Assembly (NCBI GenBank): GCA_007922305.1
Contig: ML677334.1
Location: forward strand, 18,154,969-18,218,968
Direction of reading: 5' to 3'
DNA from: Dermatemys mawii
Lineage: Eukaryota; Chordata; Testudines; Dermatemydidae
Length of the DNA stretch: 64,000 bases
Position 1 is the first letter of the stretch, and every line of letters starts with the position of its first letter. Both the position numbers and the translations under genes were made by a program. The notes under the pieces are model-generated. The model saw nothing but the letters and a program-made list of their open reading frames with translations. It searched no databases and was not told the DNA's origin. Shown here piece after piece: positions 22,790 to 34,317 of this stretch.

Positions 22790-24390
22790 GTGCCCATCAA
22801 AATCTGTGAAAGAATTTCTGAGACAGTGTATATTACATACACGTACACCATGTGCTAACTTGCAGAACCTTGTAATAAATTAGTATCTACAAGATATGAG
22901 GAAAAAATATTTGTGATAAATTGCATTGGTATCTATGCAATTTTTCCACATTCCTTTGACTGCATCACCTCCACATTAAACTATCTTCCCACAATTTCTT
23001 CTAACTTTCCAAACCTTGCAGCACATTCACAGAGCCAGTTTCAGTTTGTTTCCTGAGAGATATTGGAGCAGCTGCAAAATCTGAATCTGAATTTAATCCA
23101 GGTTGGGGAGATGGTAATGGCCAGATCCATGGTTTTGATCATCGCCAAGAAATATTTGAGCAGCAACTCTTTGTCCTGTACTTATTTTGTTGGTGAGACA
23201 ATCTCCCACAATCTAACTGTAGGATATTGGTTCTTTTATTCCTCATTCTGTGGAATGTCTATTCCTTGGGTTATATCGCTGTCCTCCCCCAGCCCCCATA
23301 TAGGCTTTCTGAAATACAAAGTCATGGATTTGAAGCTAAATTGTGGCTGGCAGTGCATAAGTGCCAAAGCTGCTGGATAAGGAACAAAGAACCAACATCT
23401 TATGCAGGGTGTTAAGTGATTAGTCAGTTATTACTTAATTCATCTCATTGTTAGTGGTAAGCATGTTCTTTTCTATAATGCATCTGTTGAGAGGATGGCA
23501 GAACACTCTTGAACAGTGTTGTATGCACTCTCTGGAAGCCCCCAATACTTCCTGAAATTCTCTCCAGCATGGAAGGGGCTTAAAATAGTATCATATGTTT
23601 TTGTCCACAAAAAACATATTGTCACATTCTTCTGCAACATGAACATGCTCTTTAGCTTTTATTCTGTTCACAACTGAAAAATAAGCATTTCCTTCCACGA
23701 AATTAACTCATAATTTTGCAAGTAACCACCTTCCTTCCCTCCCCCACATCTGTTTTCTGACCTGTTTCAGACTACTGACTTCAAAGCAGACATTGCCTGT
23801 CTTCACATCTGGATATGGGGCAACAACTCACAACATTAATGCAACTTGGTCCAAATGCAAAACCCAATTTTTAATCCTCATAACTTACAGGAAAAGGTTA
23901 ATATTAGAAGTAAAAGATTCAAAAGTTATTTTACAAATGTCACCAGCAAGGGAAATTAGTATGAACTGACATACATGTAGGTTTCAGTTTGGCAGGGATA
24001 TGACACAGTTTTCTCCTGCAAAGACTTATAAAGTTCATAGCAGACAGTGTTCCTAGGAATTCCTGTGTCCCAGCTGTACTAGCCATGCTACCGTAAGCAT
24101 TTTCATGAGGAGTCATTTTAAATTTTGCATTTTAATTGATTTTCCATACATTCCATTTTACAATTAACAGTAAATGTTATCTCAAATAAAGGCTATTTTG
24201 CATTCCTACCATTGTGGAGTTAAATCCTTGTACTTTGCGCACAGAGTCTCTTCTAAGGTAGAATCTTTTTCTTGCAGTCTGAAAATATGTGGTGGATAAG
24301 CCTCCAACTTGGCATCAATACAGATGGCTAATGCTTGAACTCACTGCAAAATTCTATGGAAGAATAGAGATAATGACAAATCAAGATTTA
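22790..24390. other. Unassigned non-coding DNA
   Basis: No gene or TE end supported. Plus-strand frames of 62 and 105 codons near 23063-23415 have no recognisable domain. Confidence 0.45.
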
Positions 24391-24394
24391 AAAG

Positions 24395-24490
24395 CCAGAT
24401 TTTCAAAAAATATTTAGATGCCTAAAGATGCAGATAAGCACCTGGTGGGATTTTCAGAAGTGCTTTGGTTCTTAACTCCCATTGATTTCC
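24395..24490. repeat. Foldback repeat fragment
   Basis: CCAGATTTTCAAAAAATATT, then ATGCCTAAAGATGCAGATAA, GGTGGGATTTTCAGAAGTGC and AACTCCCATTGATTTCC give one arm plus part of the centre of the 'gattttcaaa' foldback family. The second arm is replaced by the LINE that follows. Confidence 0.6.
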
Positions 24491-24494
24491 CATT

Positions 24495-25185
24495 GCAGTT
24501 TGCCATTCACACAGCTAAAACTCTCCTCCAGGCTCTCACATCATGATTTTTGCAACATCATTTTCTCTGCAATACACAAATGCCGCCTGGTCCCGCTCTC
24601 ATACATTCAGAATGCTGCTGCAAAGATCATTTTCCTAGACCATTGCTTTGATCATGTCATTTGTCTTTTTGCAGCCCTTTTCTAGTATATCAGATATAAG
24701 CCACTTGTCTTCACTTTCAAGGCCCTTCATGGCCTATCCTCATTCTACTTACCATCTGTCATTCAATATTGAAAAGTTGACTTCCACCTCCAATCAGCCC
24801 ACTTGTTAAATTTTCAAACAAGCACCCTTGTGCTTTCTCCCATGCTGCCCCCGCTCCTGTAAACACCTGCAGAACTAACTGATTATCTTCCTTCAAAACC
24901 TTCCTGAAAGTTCTCCTTTGCCATGATGCCTACAAAAATATTCATACTGGTTAGGAAGCTGGTGCGTTGAGACACTGTCTACCATACTGATCTATATTGT
25001 GTCCTTATTTCCTTGTGTTGCCCTCTTGATTTGTCATCTTGTGTATTGTATTTAAATTGTAGGCTCATTGGGGGCAGGGATTGTCTTTTTAATTCTGTGT
25101 TTGTATACCGCCTGACACAATGGGATCCTGATCCAGGACTAGTGCTTCTAGGTCCTATGATAATACAACTAATCAGTAATAAAAA
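24495..25185 (+). mobile_element. L2/CR1-like LINE 3' end
   Basis: A 5'-truncated non-LTR retrotransposon. It encodes the last part of the reverse transcriptase (see 24510-24775), followed by a 3' UTR with GGGGGCAGGGATTGTC, CTGACACAATGGGATCCTG and TTCTAGGTCCTATGATAATA, ending in a TAATAA-rich tail. The same tail occurs at the 3' end of the SINE at 33699-34036, the expected relation between a SINE and the LINE that mobilises it. Whether the LINE is L2 or a turtle CR1 subfamily cannot be settled by eye. Confidence 0.72.
24510..24775 (+). pseudogene. LINE reverse transcriptase C-terminal remnant
   Basis: In one frame with an internal stop the translation reads HHDFCNIIFSAI, then LSYIQNAAAKIIF and, after the stop, LVFTFKALHGLSSFYLPS. 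This matches the L2/CR1 thumb-region pattern 'lDYCN.lf.gl', 'lQ.iQNaAAR' and 'l.FKaLhGlaPsYL'. The catalytic palm is not present. It is a dead fragment. Confidence 0.72.
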
Positions 25186-25965
25186 TAGCAAGCATGCATT
25201 ATGCTGAAGTAAACTAAGACTTCAGGAATGGAGGTTGTTCATAACTCTGAAATACTTGTAACTCTGAACAAAGCATTATGGTTGTTTTTTCAAAAGCTTA
25301 CAACTGAACATTGACTTAATACAGCTTTGAAACTTTACTATGGAGAAGAAAAATGCTACTTTCCCTTTATTTTTTCAGTAGTTTACATTTAACACAGTAC
25401 TGTATATGCTTTTTTCTTTTCTTTTTTTTTTTTTTGTCTCTGTTGCTGCCTATTGCATATTTCCAGTTCCAAATGAGGTGTCTGCTTGACTGCTCAGTTC
25501 CTAACTCTGGTGTTCATAATTCTGAGGTTCTACTAGTCTGGAGCTGAGCACAAGCAGTAATGGGAATGAAACGTATTTTGAGGTGTGACCTACAACCGAA
25601 CACAAGCTTGCAGAGGTGAAAGGTTAGTGCAGTTAAGCCAGTGACCACCTGTGGGTTTTCACTTTAAATGGTAATTGAGTCAAATAAGGAAAATAACTGT
25701 TTTCCCAGCTGACCTGCTTTTCTGTCTTCAGCCATGGCTCCAAATTTTTCTCATCTTACATCAGTCTCTGATTAATTTCTCACATTCTATATTTAAAAAT
25801 CCACTAACAAGCCCTAGCTTGTACGGGGAAGTTGGCTCATCATTATCACCCTCTGTTCTGAAAAGCACTTTACGCTCCAGACTCTGCTGCCAGCATAGCC
25901 ATAGTGAGATGGTCGCTTCTCCCCGGTGGAGGAAAAGCCACAGTTTCTGTTGCACAAAGGCACGC
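25186..25965. other. Unassigned DNA with a poly-T run
   Basis: A T-rich run with few C residues lies at about 25408-25435. Otherwise nothing could be assigned. A 103-codon plus frame and a 64-codon minus frame overlap near 25675-25986, and neither has a known domain. Confidence 0.45.
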
Positions 25966-26478
25966 TTAGGTCTGGTCTACACTTAAAAATAAGCTCAACA
26001 TAAGTACAGCACTCAGGACTGTGAAAAATTTACACTCCCAAGCACTGTGGTTAAGCTGACCTAACCCACTGTGTAGTCGCAGCTAGGGTGACTGAAGAAT
26101 TCGTCCGTTGACCTAGTACCACCATTCAGGAAAGACTCCTCACATCAGTGTAGGAAGAATCTATATGCTATGGTGCCACTGTAACTATGACACCATGGCT
26201 GTGCCACCGTACCCCCATGTGGTAGATATGTTCGGTCTATGCTTAAAACTTAGCAATGGTGCTCAGAGGTCTGGATTTTTCACAGTCCTGAGTGCTGTAG
26301 CTATGTCATCCTAGCCCCCAGTGTAGATGCAGCGAGGTGCTTGGAGACGTCATGGTCCTATAGCAACAGAAAAATCTCTTCCATCGCCATAGGTTGGATC
26401 TGCATGATGAGGCTATGATGGCATAGCTACAGTGCCACAGGGACGCTGCTGTAGTCCCTGTAGTGTAGACATGGCCTT
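25966..26478. mobile_element. Foldback MITE pair, 'GGTCTACACT' family
   Basis: The left end TTAGGTCTGGTCTACACTT and the right end TAGTGTAGACATGGCC are inverted matches. An inner CTCAGGACTGTGAAAAATTT (near 26011) and its complement GGATTTTTCACAGTCCTGAG (near 26272) show hairpin arms. Inverted blocks at more than one spacing suggest two related or nested copies. TTAG at the left edge is TTAA-like. It has no transposase. Confidence 0.6.
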
Positions 26479-26576
26479 TGTCCAGAGTAAGAGTGTCCAC
26501 ATGAAAAGCTATTGGAGGACTGGTTATTTCCCCATGATTCCCCAAAGATTCAGAATAACTAATTGAACCTGGCCTA

Positions 26577-27585
26577 AGTTCCCTGTAAGGTGCACAGGCG
26601 CTCAGGGCTGTGGCGGGGAGAGATGCGTCTCCCCAAGCCCTGGACCTGCTGCGGTGGGGAGAGGCACCCCTCCCTCCGCCTCCATCCAGCCTGGCCAGTA
26701 CCAGGTTTATAATGACGGCAGGCCCACGCTCAGTAGGGGCCCTACTGGCCTGGTGCTCCACTTCACTTGCACTGCGGCCCAGTGGCCACAGCACTGGTGC
26801 TTCTCCTCTTCAGTCTATCTCCAATACGCCTCTAGGCCCACCAGCCCAGGGTGTCTCTCCGCCCCCAACCTCCACCCACCTACTCGCTCCCAGCTGAAGG
26901 CTCCTCTCTCCACCCTTGCCCTCCAGCACCGAAAGGCAGAAGCCACTGTCTGCCTGCCAGTGATTGGTGGGGGAGGGCAGGGGAGAGCAGAAGGGAACCC
27001 ACAGCTGCTGCCACTCCTCTAGGCCACCAGTGTGGGACAGTTTGCCACTTCAGGCTCCCCCAGCTGGAACCCTCACCCCTTCCTGCACCCCAACCCTCTG
27101 CCCCAGCTCTGAGCCCCTTCCTACACTCCAAACCCCTCAGTCTCACCCCGCCACATGAATTTTGTTATATGCACCAATATGGAGGTGCCCCTCCCCCTGA
27201 CCCCAACCCAGCCCCGTCCAGCCCGGCCCTGTGGCAGCCAGGTGAGAGGCGCGTAGCCTGTGGCCTCAACCCCAGAGCTGCCATGGTGGGGAGAGTCGCC
27301 TCTATCATCCTAACCTAGGTGCTGCTGCAAGGAGTGAGAGCTGGGGGTGAGTCCTCTTTCTCCCCACTGTAGCCCCAGAGCAGCCTGCACTCCAAAAACA
27401 CTCATGCCCAGTCCCATTCCAGAGCCTGCACCCCCCAGCCAGAGCCTTCACCCCTTCCCACACCCCAGCCCTCTGCCCTAGCCCTCATCCCCAGCTCCAC
27501 TGAAGAGCCCTTATACATCACCTCCATACTGGTACACATGACAAAATTCATTCTGCGCATGCATGGGAAAAATTAGAGAGAACAC
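26577..27585. mobile_element. GC-rich non-autonomous DNA transposon
   Basis: The left edge AGTTCCCTGTAAGG and the right edge TTAGAGAGAACACT are imperfect inverted ends. The 1-kb interior is very GC-rich and carries an inverted pair: ATGAATTTTGTTATATGCAC onward at 27157-27189 and its complement at 27519-27551. Open frames up to 162 codons on both strands reflect GC-driven stop depletion and have no domain. hAT affiliation is a guess, and no clean TSD is visible. Confidence 0.5.
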
Positions 27586-28483
27586 TCAGCCTGACCTAGC
27601 AGAAAAATCGGAGATCTGCCAGACCTGGGATTCTTCTGATGAAATAGGAAGGCGTTTGCAAGGCAGGTCTTAGTGATCCTAGTGGGTCATGAACTGGATT
27701 GAGGGGAGAAGCAATGGATAGGCTGATGAGTCATTGACAAGAGATGGAAGGAAGAATCGCATCGGCCTGTGGGATAGCTGGGAGGATGGGAAGTGGGAGT
27801 AACACACAACCTGGTTGAGATCAGTGAATCTCCATAGGATAAATATGCAAAGGGTAAGATCATTTCTGTATTAAATCTTCACCCATTCTGAGACTGACCT
27901 TTCACTAATTAATTTTTTGCATCAAAGTGTTTGCATCTAGGCTGCAATTCTGTGGCTCTATTAGCCAAAATGGAGAGGAGTGACACTACGGCCTTTTCTG
28001 TGCTATAAGTACAACCATGTTTTTGTAACCAGATCAGGGCGAAAGCTGTTTTTTTAAAAAAAGAGGGTAAGGAACAATTGCACAAGAAAAGACCAGACAT
28101 GTTCTCCTATTTTTTCAAGTTACAAGCTGCTGCTCAGCTGTGTAGCTGGACCAAAAATGGGGGCGGCGGGGAGGGAGAATTCTATGGAACTTTCATTGGA
28201 AAATGTCCCCATTTTCCCCAATTCGGGTTGCATGTTCACAACTGTCACATTGCCTAGCTGTATTTGTAATTGTGCATTCTGGGAACAACAGTATGTACAA
28301 AGTGCCCACAGAGTATCACCAGCAACATATGTAGTCAGGAGTGCCCTACCAGCCCAGGACTTGGGGAATAACTTGGAGCCCGAGTAGCCATACATTGATA
28401 ACAGAACGATTAGGGTGTCCCATTCTCCACAGTGTTACAATTTGACAAACATGTGCCAGCCTAGCCTACTGCCAAGGACAATG
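27586..28483. other. Unassigned non-coding DNA
   Basis: Nothing recognisable. Complementary-strand frames of 76 and 91 codons overlap near 28120-28395 without domain similarity. Confidence 0.45.
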
Positions 28484-28487
28484 CATG

Positions 28488-28735
28488 GGGTATGTCTACA
28501 CAGCAACTGAACACCCACAGCTGGCCTGGGTCAATGACTCAGGCTTGTGGGACTTATGCTGTGGGGCTCTAAAATAGCTGGGCTTATGGGACCCCACAAG
28601 GGCAGAAGATCCCAAAGCCTGGGCTCCAGTCTGAGCCAAAACCTCTACACAGCAATATTACAGCCCCTCAGCCCAAGCCCCTGAGTCAGCTGACCCAGGC
28701 CAGCTGCAGGTGTTTAATTGTTATGTAGACATAAT
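28488..28735. mobile_element. Foldback MITE, 'TATGTCTACA' ends
   Basis: The left arm GGGTATGTCTACACAGCAAC and the right arm TTAATTGTTATGTAGACATA are inverted, with inner blocks CAGCTGGCCTGGGTCA and TGACCCAGGCCAGCTG also inverted. The flanks share CATGGG (28484-28489 and 28736-28741), so the target duplication is CATG or slightly longer. Non-coding and about 250 bp. Confidence 0.72.
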
Positions 28736-28945
28736 CATGGGTGACGCTGTGTATGAACTGCCACTGTTACTAAATGTACAAATGCAAACTAGCTTCACAA
28801 CCAACCATGTGTCCCAACTGTTAACAAACTCAGTTAAAAGTTTAGTGTAGACTGGACCAGAGACATCAGTAAAAATTGTTGTCAAAGAAAGACCATAAAG
28901 ATACAAACTGAAGGAAAAGTAGGGATTTGGTAGATGTTTCTAGAC

Positions 28946-29198
28946 CAGAGGTGGCCATCCTGTGGCCTGCATGTGGCCCATCAGGTTAATCTGATTGCAG
29001 GCCACGAGACATTTTGCTGATGTTACTGTCTGCAGGCATGGCCCCCCGCAGCTCCCATTGGCCGGGAACGGCGAACCATGGCCAGTGGGAGTTATGGGGG
29101 ACCGTGCCTGTGAACAGTCAACATCAGCAAAATGTCTTGTGGCCCGCAATCAGGTTACCCTGACTGGCCGCATGTGGCCCGCAGGTTGTCCACCACTG
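28946..29198. mobile_element. hAT-type foldback MITE with 8-bp TSD
   Basis: Starts CAGAGGTGGCCATCC and ends GGTTGTCCACCACTG. The two halves are long inverted arms, so both strands encode the same ATRHFADV peptide in silico. The flanks TTCTAGAC (28938-28945) and TTCTAGTT (29199-29206) match at 6 of 8 positions, an eroded 8-bp TSD. The centre contains CAGCTCCCATTGGCCGGGAA. No coding function. Confidence 0.78.
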
Positions 29199-29206
29199 TT
29201 CTAGTT

Positions 29207-30364
29207 TGTAGGAGGTAGACTGTAGCACTATAGTTCTGTAGAATGGGGCCCAAATCCAACGGACTCTGATTATATTATGGTTATTAATGTTGCTGCCAGT
29301 AAAGGTGCAGACTTGAGCATATGAAATGAAATGTGAATCCCTGAGATTAGAGTAAAGGCTCCTATTAAATGTAGCAAGAGAGAGAAATCATCCTACCAGA
29401 GAATTCTTCTTCAGAGATCCAGACAGGGCATTTCCTTCACAGAATGAAGATCACAATTAAATTCCTAGAAATATGTTAGCAATTCTGCATCAGATGGAAG
29501 TATTGCAGGATATGTTTGGCCCCACCAAGAAATGGCTTGTTTTTTCTCTAACTTTTTATTTAAACATTTTTCAATAACTGCAGCAAATTGTGTGTAACAC
29601 AAAACATGCCAAGGAGTGTGTGTTGCATGAAGAACTATGTTTACATTAGGCTCATGGCAAGGATACGCATATTCAGCTGAGTCTTTTTATCAGAGTCTCT
29701 GGATTTAAACAGTCCTTTCTTTCTGGACAGCCTTAACCAAAGGCCGAGATTCTTTCACCTTTCTGTGACTCAGCTCTTCCAACTGTAAAAAGAGGAGAAG
29801 GATACGGACCGCCTTTTTAAAATGTTTTGAGACATATGAATGACAAATGCCAAATACTAGCTAAACAGCTATGGGTGAGTCAGAGAACCAACAGCAGATA
29901 TGCATGGTTTTCACATTATAAACTTATTCAAACATATGTGAAGCATTAAAATACATGGGGGCCTACATATGTTAGGCTCTCATATGCAGTGCAGAGAGGG
30001 GAGAAAACTCAGGCATATTAGGAAGCAATTCCATTGCTTTCTCTCTCTTGAGCCCATCATCCTGGCACCCTTCCACAATTCAAAGGGTCCATAGCTTATA
30101 GTGTGTTGGCAGGAAAGGAGAGGAACCAGGAAGCAACTCTGTAGCACACACCACTTGGGTCCACACAGCTTTCCAATCAGAAATCCATCTGGAAGGTACT
30201 ACTGGTTGAACCAGTAGTGAATCCTCTTTTGTGGTTCCCACCCCTCTCCCCCAATACCCACTCAAAAGGATTTTGGTGCAGCTGCAGGCAAGAACCTTAT
30301 TTCCTAAAGTACAATGGAGGAAACTACCACAAAAGGTCAAATTTAAGAAAATGCCATGCATCAT
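29207..30364. other. Unassigned non-coding DNA
   Basis: No gene or TE terminus was recognised. A 94-codon minus frame at 30080-30364 lacks any known domain. Confidence 0.45.
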
Positions 30365-30450
30365 TTATTTGCTGTCATGTTCGGTGCCTAGCACAATGGG
30401 GCCCCAATCCATGATTAGGGCTTCTTGGCATGTACAACTGCAATGTGAAT
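30365..30450 (+). repeat. LINE/SINE tail fragment
   Basis: GGTGCCTAGCACAATGGGGC followed by CAATCCATGATTAGGGCTTC matches the 3' tail shared by the LINE at 24495-25185 and the SINE at 33699-34036. Only the tail remains. Confidence 0.65.
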
Positions 30451-32695
30451 AACTTGGAGAGTTTCTTAGTTTTGGAAACGTGCAGAGTTTCTTAGTTCCT
30501 ACTGGAGATTTTCAGCATGAGGGAAGCATGTGCCCTCCTAATCGCTCTGTTTGTGTGGTCTAATAGAGTTATTTACATACTTTTAGAGAAGAGTATAGTG
30601 ACAGGATCCAGATGCCTTGGTTGACTTCTACAAAGCACTAAATTAATCACTGCTGAGACTTCACACAAGTGGGCAGGCCAGAACAACAAGGCAGGGCTAG
30701 GCCAGTCCAAGATGCAGGAAACCCTAGAAAAAATAGCTATTTGTTAACGAGATCAGAAGGTGGGAATGCCTTTTGGAAAGCAGAGCTCCGTTCTGCTCAC
30801 AGCACTGAGTTGCACTCCCAAGCTCGAGAGTTTTTCTATTTATGTTCTGGGTCTGTTAAAACATTGTATTTTCTTGTTATGTTTCTTGGGAGTGTTCAGT
30901 TACCATGGTGATAGGCATGGTAGATGATAGATAGATAAACCTCTGCCCATAATGAATAATGCACTGATGTAGAGATTTCACCATTTTGTTGTTGAGGTAT
31001 TGTCTGTACTTACATGTGTCCTGTGCAGAAATCATATTCTGTATCATTTGTAAAGGATACCTGTAATCAGGCTATTGTTCCATTATACTCTTCAAAGATA
31101 TGTTTGGTTTCTAGCATATATGAAGCTTTAGTGGAAGAGCAGAAAAGTGACCAAGGAAAATATTATGCCATGGGGCATCACATCTGTCTGCAGCAAAATC
31201 TTCCATGGTCAAATTATGTCACCCTTACTCTTGCTGACTACTGTTGAAATCAATGGGGAAAATTATGATTCTAGATTTAGAAGCATGTCAGACTCTGGCC
31301 CTTAAGAACAAGAGATCTTTGTAGCGCACAAAGGACAATGGTTATTGCTAATTTGATAGCACCTTGGAAATAAAAGAGAATGTTAATGATCGTATATAAT
31401 GATAGTTCCACTCTGGTAAGATTTTAAGGTTAACAGCTTACAGCGTGAGGAAAATGAAGTCTAAAGCTGAACTAGATGTTCATTAATTCAATTAATGTAT
31501 CAGCCAACGGCACTGAAATTCAGGTGTACAGCTTCTGAATGCACTTGAAGCAAGCCATCCTAATACTTTATTATGCTTTCATTTTTTCATAACAGCAGTG
31601 ATGGTAAATTTTGATCATGTGGAAGCACCAGTCAAACTCTAACACAGAGGCTTTAAAGGCAAGAAGAAATAAAGCAGGAGAAACATGTTCTTGAGAAAGA
31701 ACTGATGTATGGACACTGCTGTGACATGCCATCTAAAAACAGCTGCAAATCTCCATGTAGAGGCAAACTGTTTCATGATGTGTTTATTATACATCTAGAC
31801 CGATATCTCTTTATACATTTATGGAAAACAGATATTCACAAAGAACACCCCTTTGTGAAAGCAGCATTGGCATTCATTTTGCAAAGGGATTGCCGCACAT
31901 GGGAAGAGAAAAATGCTCAATGAGAAGTCATAAAGTGTTAAGATCTGAGTGATGATGATGGCCTGACCAGCCCAATAAAATTAATGGCATGTGTGCTTGT
32001 GTACAGTACACCATTGCCCTTGTTAACCCAGTACCTCATGTTAGCAACATCAAAGCATCTGCCATAGTCCAGTCAACACTGCCACTGCAGGGCCTTTCAC
32101 ACTTAGCCTGGAGCTATCTATCATCTGCCAACATGCCAGTCAATGCACATGGAAAGACAATTACTGAGTAGATTGCAGCACTAGCATTTCATTAGCCATG
32201 CAATAGCATGTAAATCAACTGCAAAAGAAATGTACAAATAAAATCAAATACAATCAGATGGCCTGGCAAGAGGCGCATATGGAATAACAAAACATTTATG
32301 GTTTCAATTTCTCTGCTTTCTTTCCTATGTGCAATCGCCAGGGAAAGAAATGTGGCCAGAGGGAGTGGCAATGTCTGCCTTTCATTGCCAGATTTGGCAC
32401 TAGGACTAGAACCATTTTAGTAGGACACAATCAGACCATTCGCAGTTTGCAGTCAACAGACTAGCTAAGTGTTGGTTCTTCGCCAGTACGTCACTGAAAC
32501 ATGCATAATAATTGGCGATGGAAGAACCTTTCCCTCCCCCTCCCAACGTTTTTAATGTCACCCTGGCTTCTTGTTTACTTTAATAGTGAAGGAAAGTAGT
32601 AAACATGTTGAGGAATTATTATAATTGTGTACATGTAACTTCTCTATATTCTTTCCTATTATACTTGTCTTACTGATTAGGATTTTATTGGCCAG
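30451..32695. other. Unassigned, repeat-poor DNA (about 2.2 kb)
   Basis: A short (GATA)n-like run lies near 30925-30938. No TE end was recognised and no exon is supported. Plus-strand frames of 72-80 codons near 30669, 31014 and 31705 have no domain. The region around 32280-32540 looks unique and could be a non-coding conserved element, but this is untested. Confidence 0.45.
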
Positions 32696-32699
32696 CAGA

Positions 32700-33690
32700 G
32701 TGTGACTGGGGGAAAAAGAAGGTGGAGCTGTGCTAGTCCACAGCCGTAAATAGGGACTAACCAGCTAATGAAACTCTGGTTGAGAGAATTCAGAATATTA
32801 ATAGCAACCCAAAGGCTGTTCTGTTTTAGGCCTGGCTGCTAACAGCCCAGAGGGGTTGGTCTGACAGTCAGCTGAATAGAACAGGTCTCCAGCCATGCCC
32901 CAGGTGACAGATATGGCAAGTTCCTGGACAAACCTTATGGAATTCAGTTTAACTATTTTAGGAGTTCATTGTTTTAAAAATGCAAATGTTTATGTCTTAT
33001 TGTGGAATTCTATGTCAAATATTTAAGGGCGAGACCTGACTTGGAAACTGTTATGAGCCTCACAGGACACTTTGAAACAATGTGCTAGATCAACCAACTT
33101 AAGTGAGATTCCTAGGAAATACTTGGGGGCGGGGGACAACTTCTCACCTTTGGACCTATTCTTTTGAAACTGTGCCCTGAGCCTTTGTTGATCACCAGCG
33201 GCCTGAATGGGATAACAGAGTGACTCACAGTTTCATGGGTGTGTTTGTTCTAAGCCAAGACAGTTATGAATTTATAAACACAGGAAAATCCATTAGTGGG
33301 ATCTGAAGGACAGTTCACTGGCCAGAGCCATTGCAGGAGTTTGGGCGATCTCTGGTAAGCATATTAGTCTGTGAGTAGGTTCTTTTATTGTTTTATTATG
33401 TTTTCTCTGTAATGCTTTCACCTTAAGAATAAATGTGCTAGCTTAGAAAGAGCTGTGTGGTAACATAACTCTGGGTAATTGTGCTGTTTATAGCCTTCAG
33501 AGAGTAAGCAAAGCACAGATGCTAGCCTGTTTAGGTGGTCTGCCTTTCTGGGGATCTTATGGTGTGCAGCCTCAAAAAACCCAGTAAACAGGAAGGGAGA
33601 TGCATGTCTCTGCCCAAGAGAGGCGGGAGGAGGCAGCGGATTGTAGTAGCCATTATATTGACCCAGCACCAACTGATGGAAATCCTCAGG
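32700..33690 (+). mobile_element. LTR-retroelement-like segment (bounds uncertain)
   Basis: Begins near TGTGACTGGGGG and contains a block with a polyadenylation-like AATAAA at 33428-33433 following a T-rich stretch, as in an LTR R/U5 region. I recognise the CCTTAAGAATAAATGTGC block as part of a dispersed turtle repeat. No matching CA end with a TSD was found, so both edges are approximate. No internal protein-coding sequence. Confidence 0.4.
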
Positions 33691-33698
33691 TAGCTAGT

Positions 33699-34036
33699 TA
33701 ATTATTATTATTATTTACATTTTGGTAGCACCTAGGCAACCCAACACAGATTGGGTCCCTCTGGTAATGAACACTGTACAAACAACCATTAATTGTTGTC
33801 AGCAGACCTACCCCCAAAGAGTCTAAATAAATACAAGACGATGGGTGGGAGAAAGGACGTATAATTGTCCCCACATTAGAAATGGGGAACTGTATAACTG
33901 TCCCCACATTAGAAATGGGAACTGAAGTACAGAGAGAGTGTCTAAGGGCATTTATGAAGTCTATGGTAGAGATACAGTTAGAACCCACATCTCCTGTCGT
34001 CCAGTCCTGTGCCTTAACCACGAGATTATCTTTATG
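33699..34036 (-). repeat. Full-length tRNA-derived SINE, antisense
   Basis: On the minus strand the 5' head carries an A-box-like TGGTTAAGGCA (plus 34010-34020) and a B-box-like GGGTTCTAACT (plus 33976-33986), correctly spaced for an RNA polymerase III promoter. Next come the body, a duplicated 33-bp block, the tail TTAGACTCTTTGGGGGTAGG and GCCTAGGTGCTACCAAAATG, and a (TAA)n 3' end at 33699-33712. The tail is homologous to the LINE end at 25060-25185. Confidence 0.8.
33859..33924. repeat. 33-bp tandem duplication within the SINE
   Basis: GTATAATTGTCCCCACATTA starting at 33859 recurs as GTATAACTGTCCCCACATTA at 33892. The two 33-bp units differ at only a couple of positions. Confidence 0.85.
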
Positions 34037-34041
34037 ACTAA

Positions 34042-34317
34042 GGGTATGTCTACTCTGCAATTAAAAACCCGTAGCTGTCCCATGCTAGCTGACTTGTGGG
34101 GCTTGGGCTAAGGGGCTATTTAATTGCAGTGTAGATGCAGACGTCCAGGCTCAGCCTGGAGCCCAAGCTCTAGGACCCTGAGAAGTGGGACGGTCCCAGA
34201 GCTCAGGCTGCAGTCTAAGCCTGAACTACTACATCCAAACAGCTCCACAGCCCAAGCGCAGTCATGTCAAGTGGCATGGGCCAACTGAGGGTGTCTAATA
34301 GCAGTGTAGACATACAC
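34042..34317. mobile_element. Foldback MITE at a TTAA-like site
   Basis: Starts GGGTATGTCTACTCTGCAAT and ends GCAGTGTAGACATACAC. It is flanked by CTAA (34038-34041) and TTAA (34318-34321). Inner GCTTGGGCTAAGG and related blocks appear in both orientations. It directly abuts the SINE at 33699-34036. Non-coding. Confidence 0.7.

Noticed and set aside
26306..27318. Several open frames of 88-162 codons on both strands
   Set aside because: They overlap each other in a GC-rich repeat where stops are rare, and show Pro/Ser/Gly-rich low-complexity translations. Not genes.
26600..27500. Possible CpG island or promoter
   Set aside because: GC-rich, but coincident with a repeat bounded by inverted ends. 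No exon, TATA or transcript evidence nearby.
32700..33690. Complete LTR with TSD
   Set aside because: LTR-like content was noted, but no matching TG/CA ends with a direct duplication could be found, so only a low-confidence segment is reported.
33971..34020. Possible functional tRNA gene on the minus strand (A and B boxes)
   Set aside because: The boxes belong to the head of a SINE with a LINE-like tail. A cloverleaf is not maintained.
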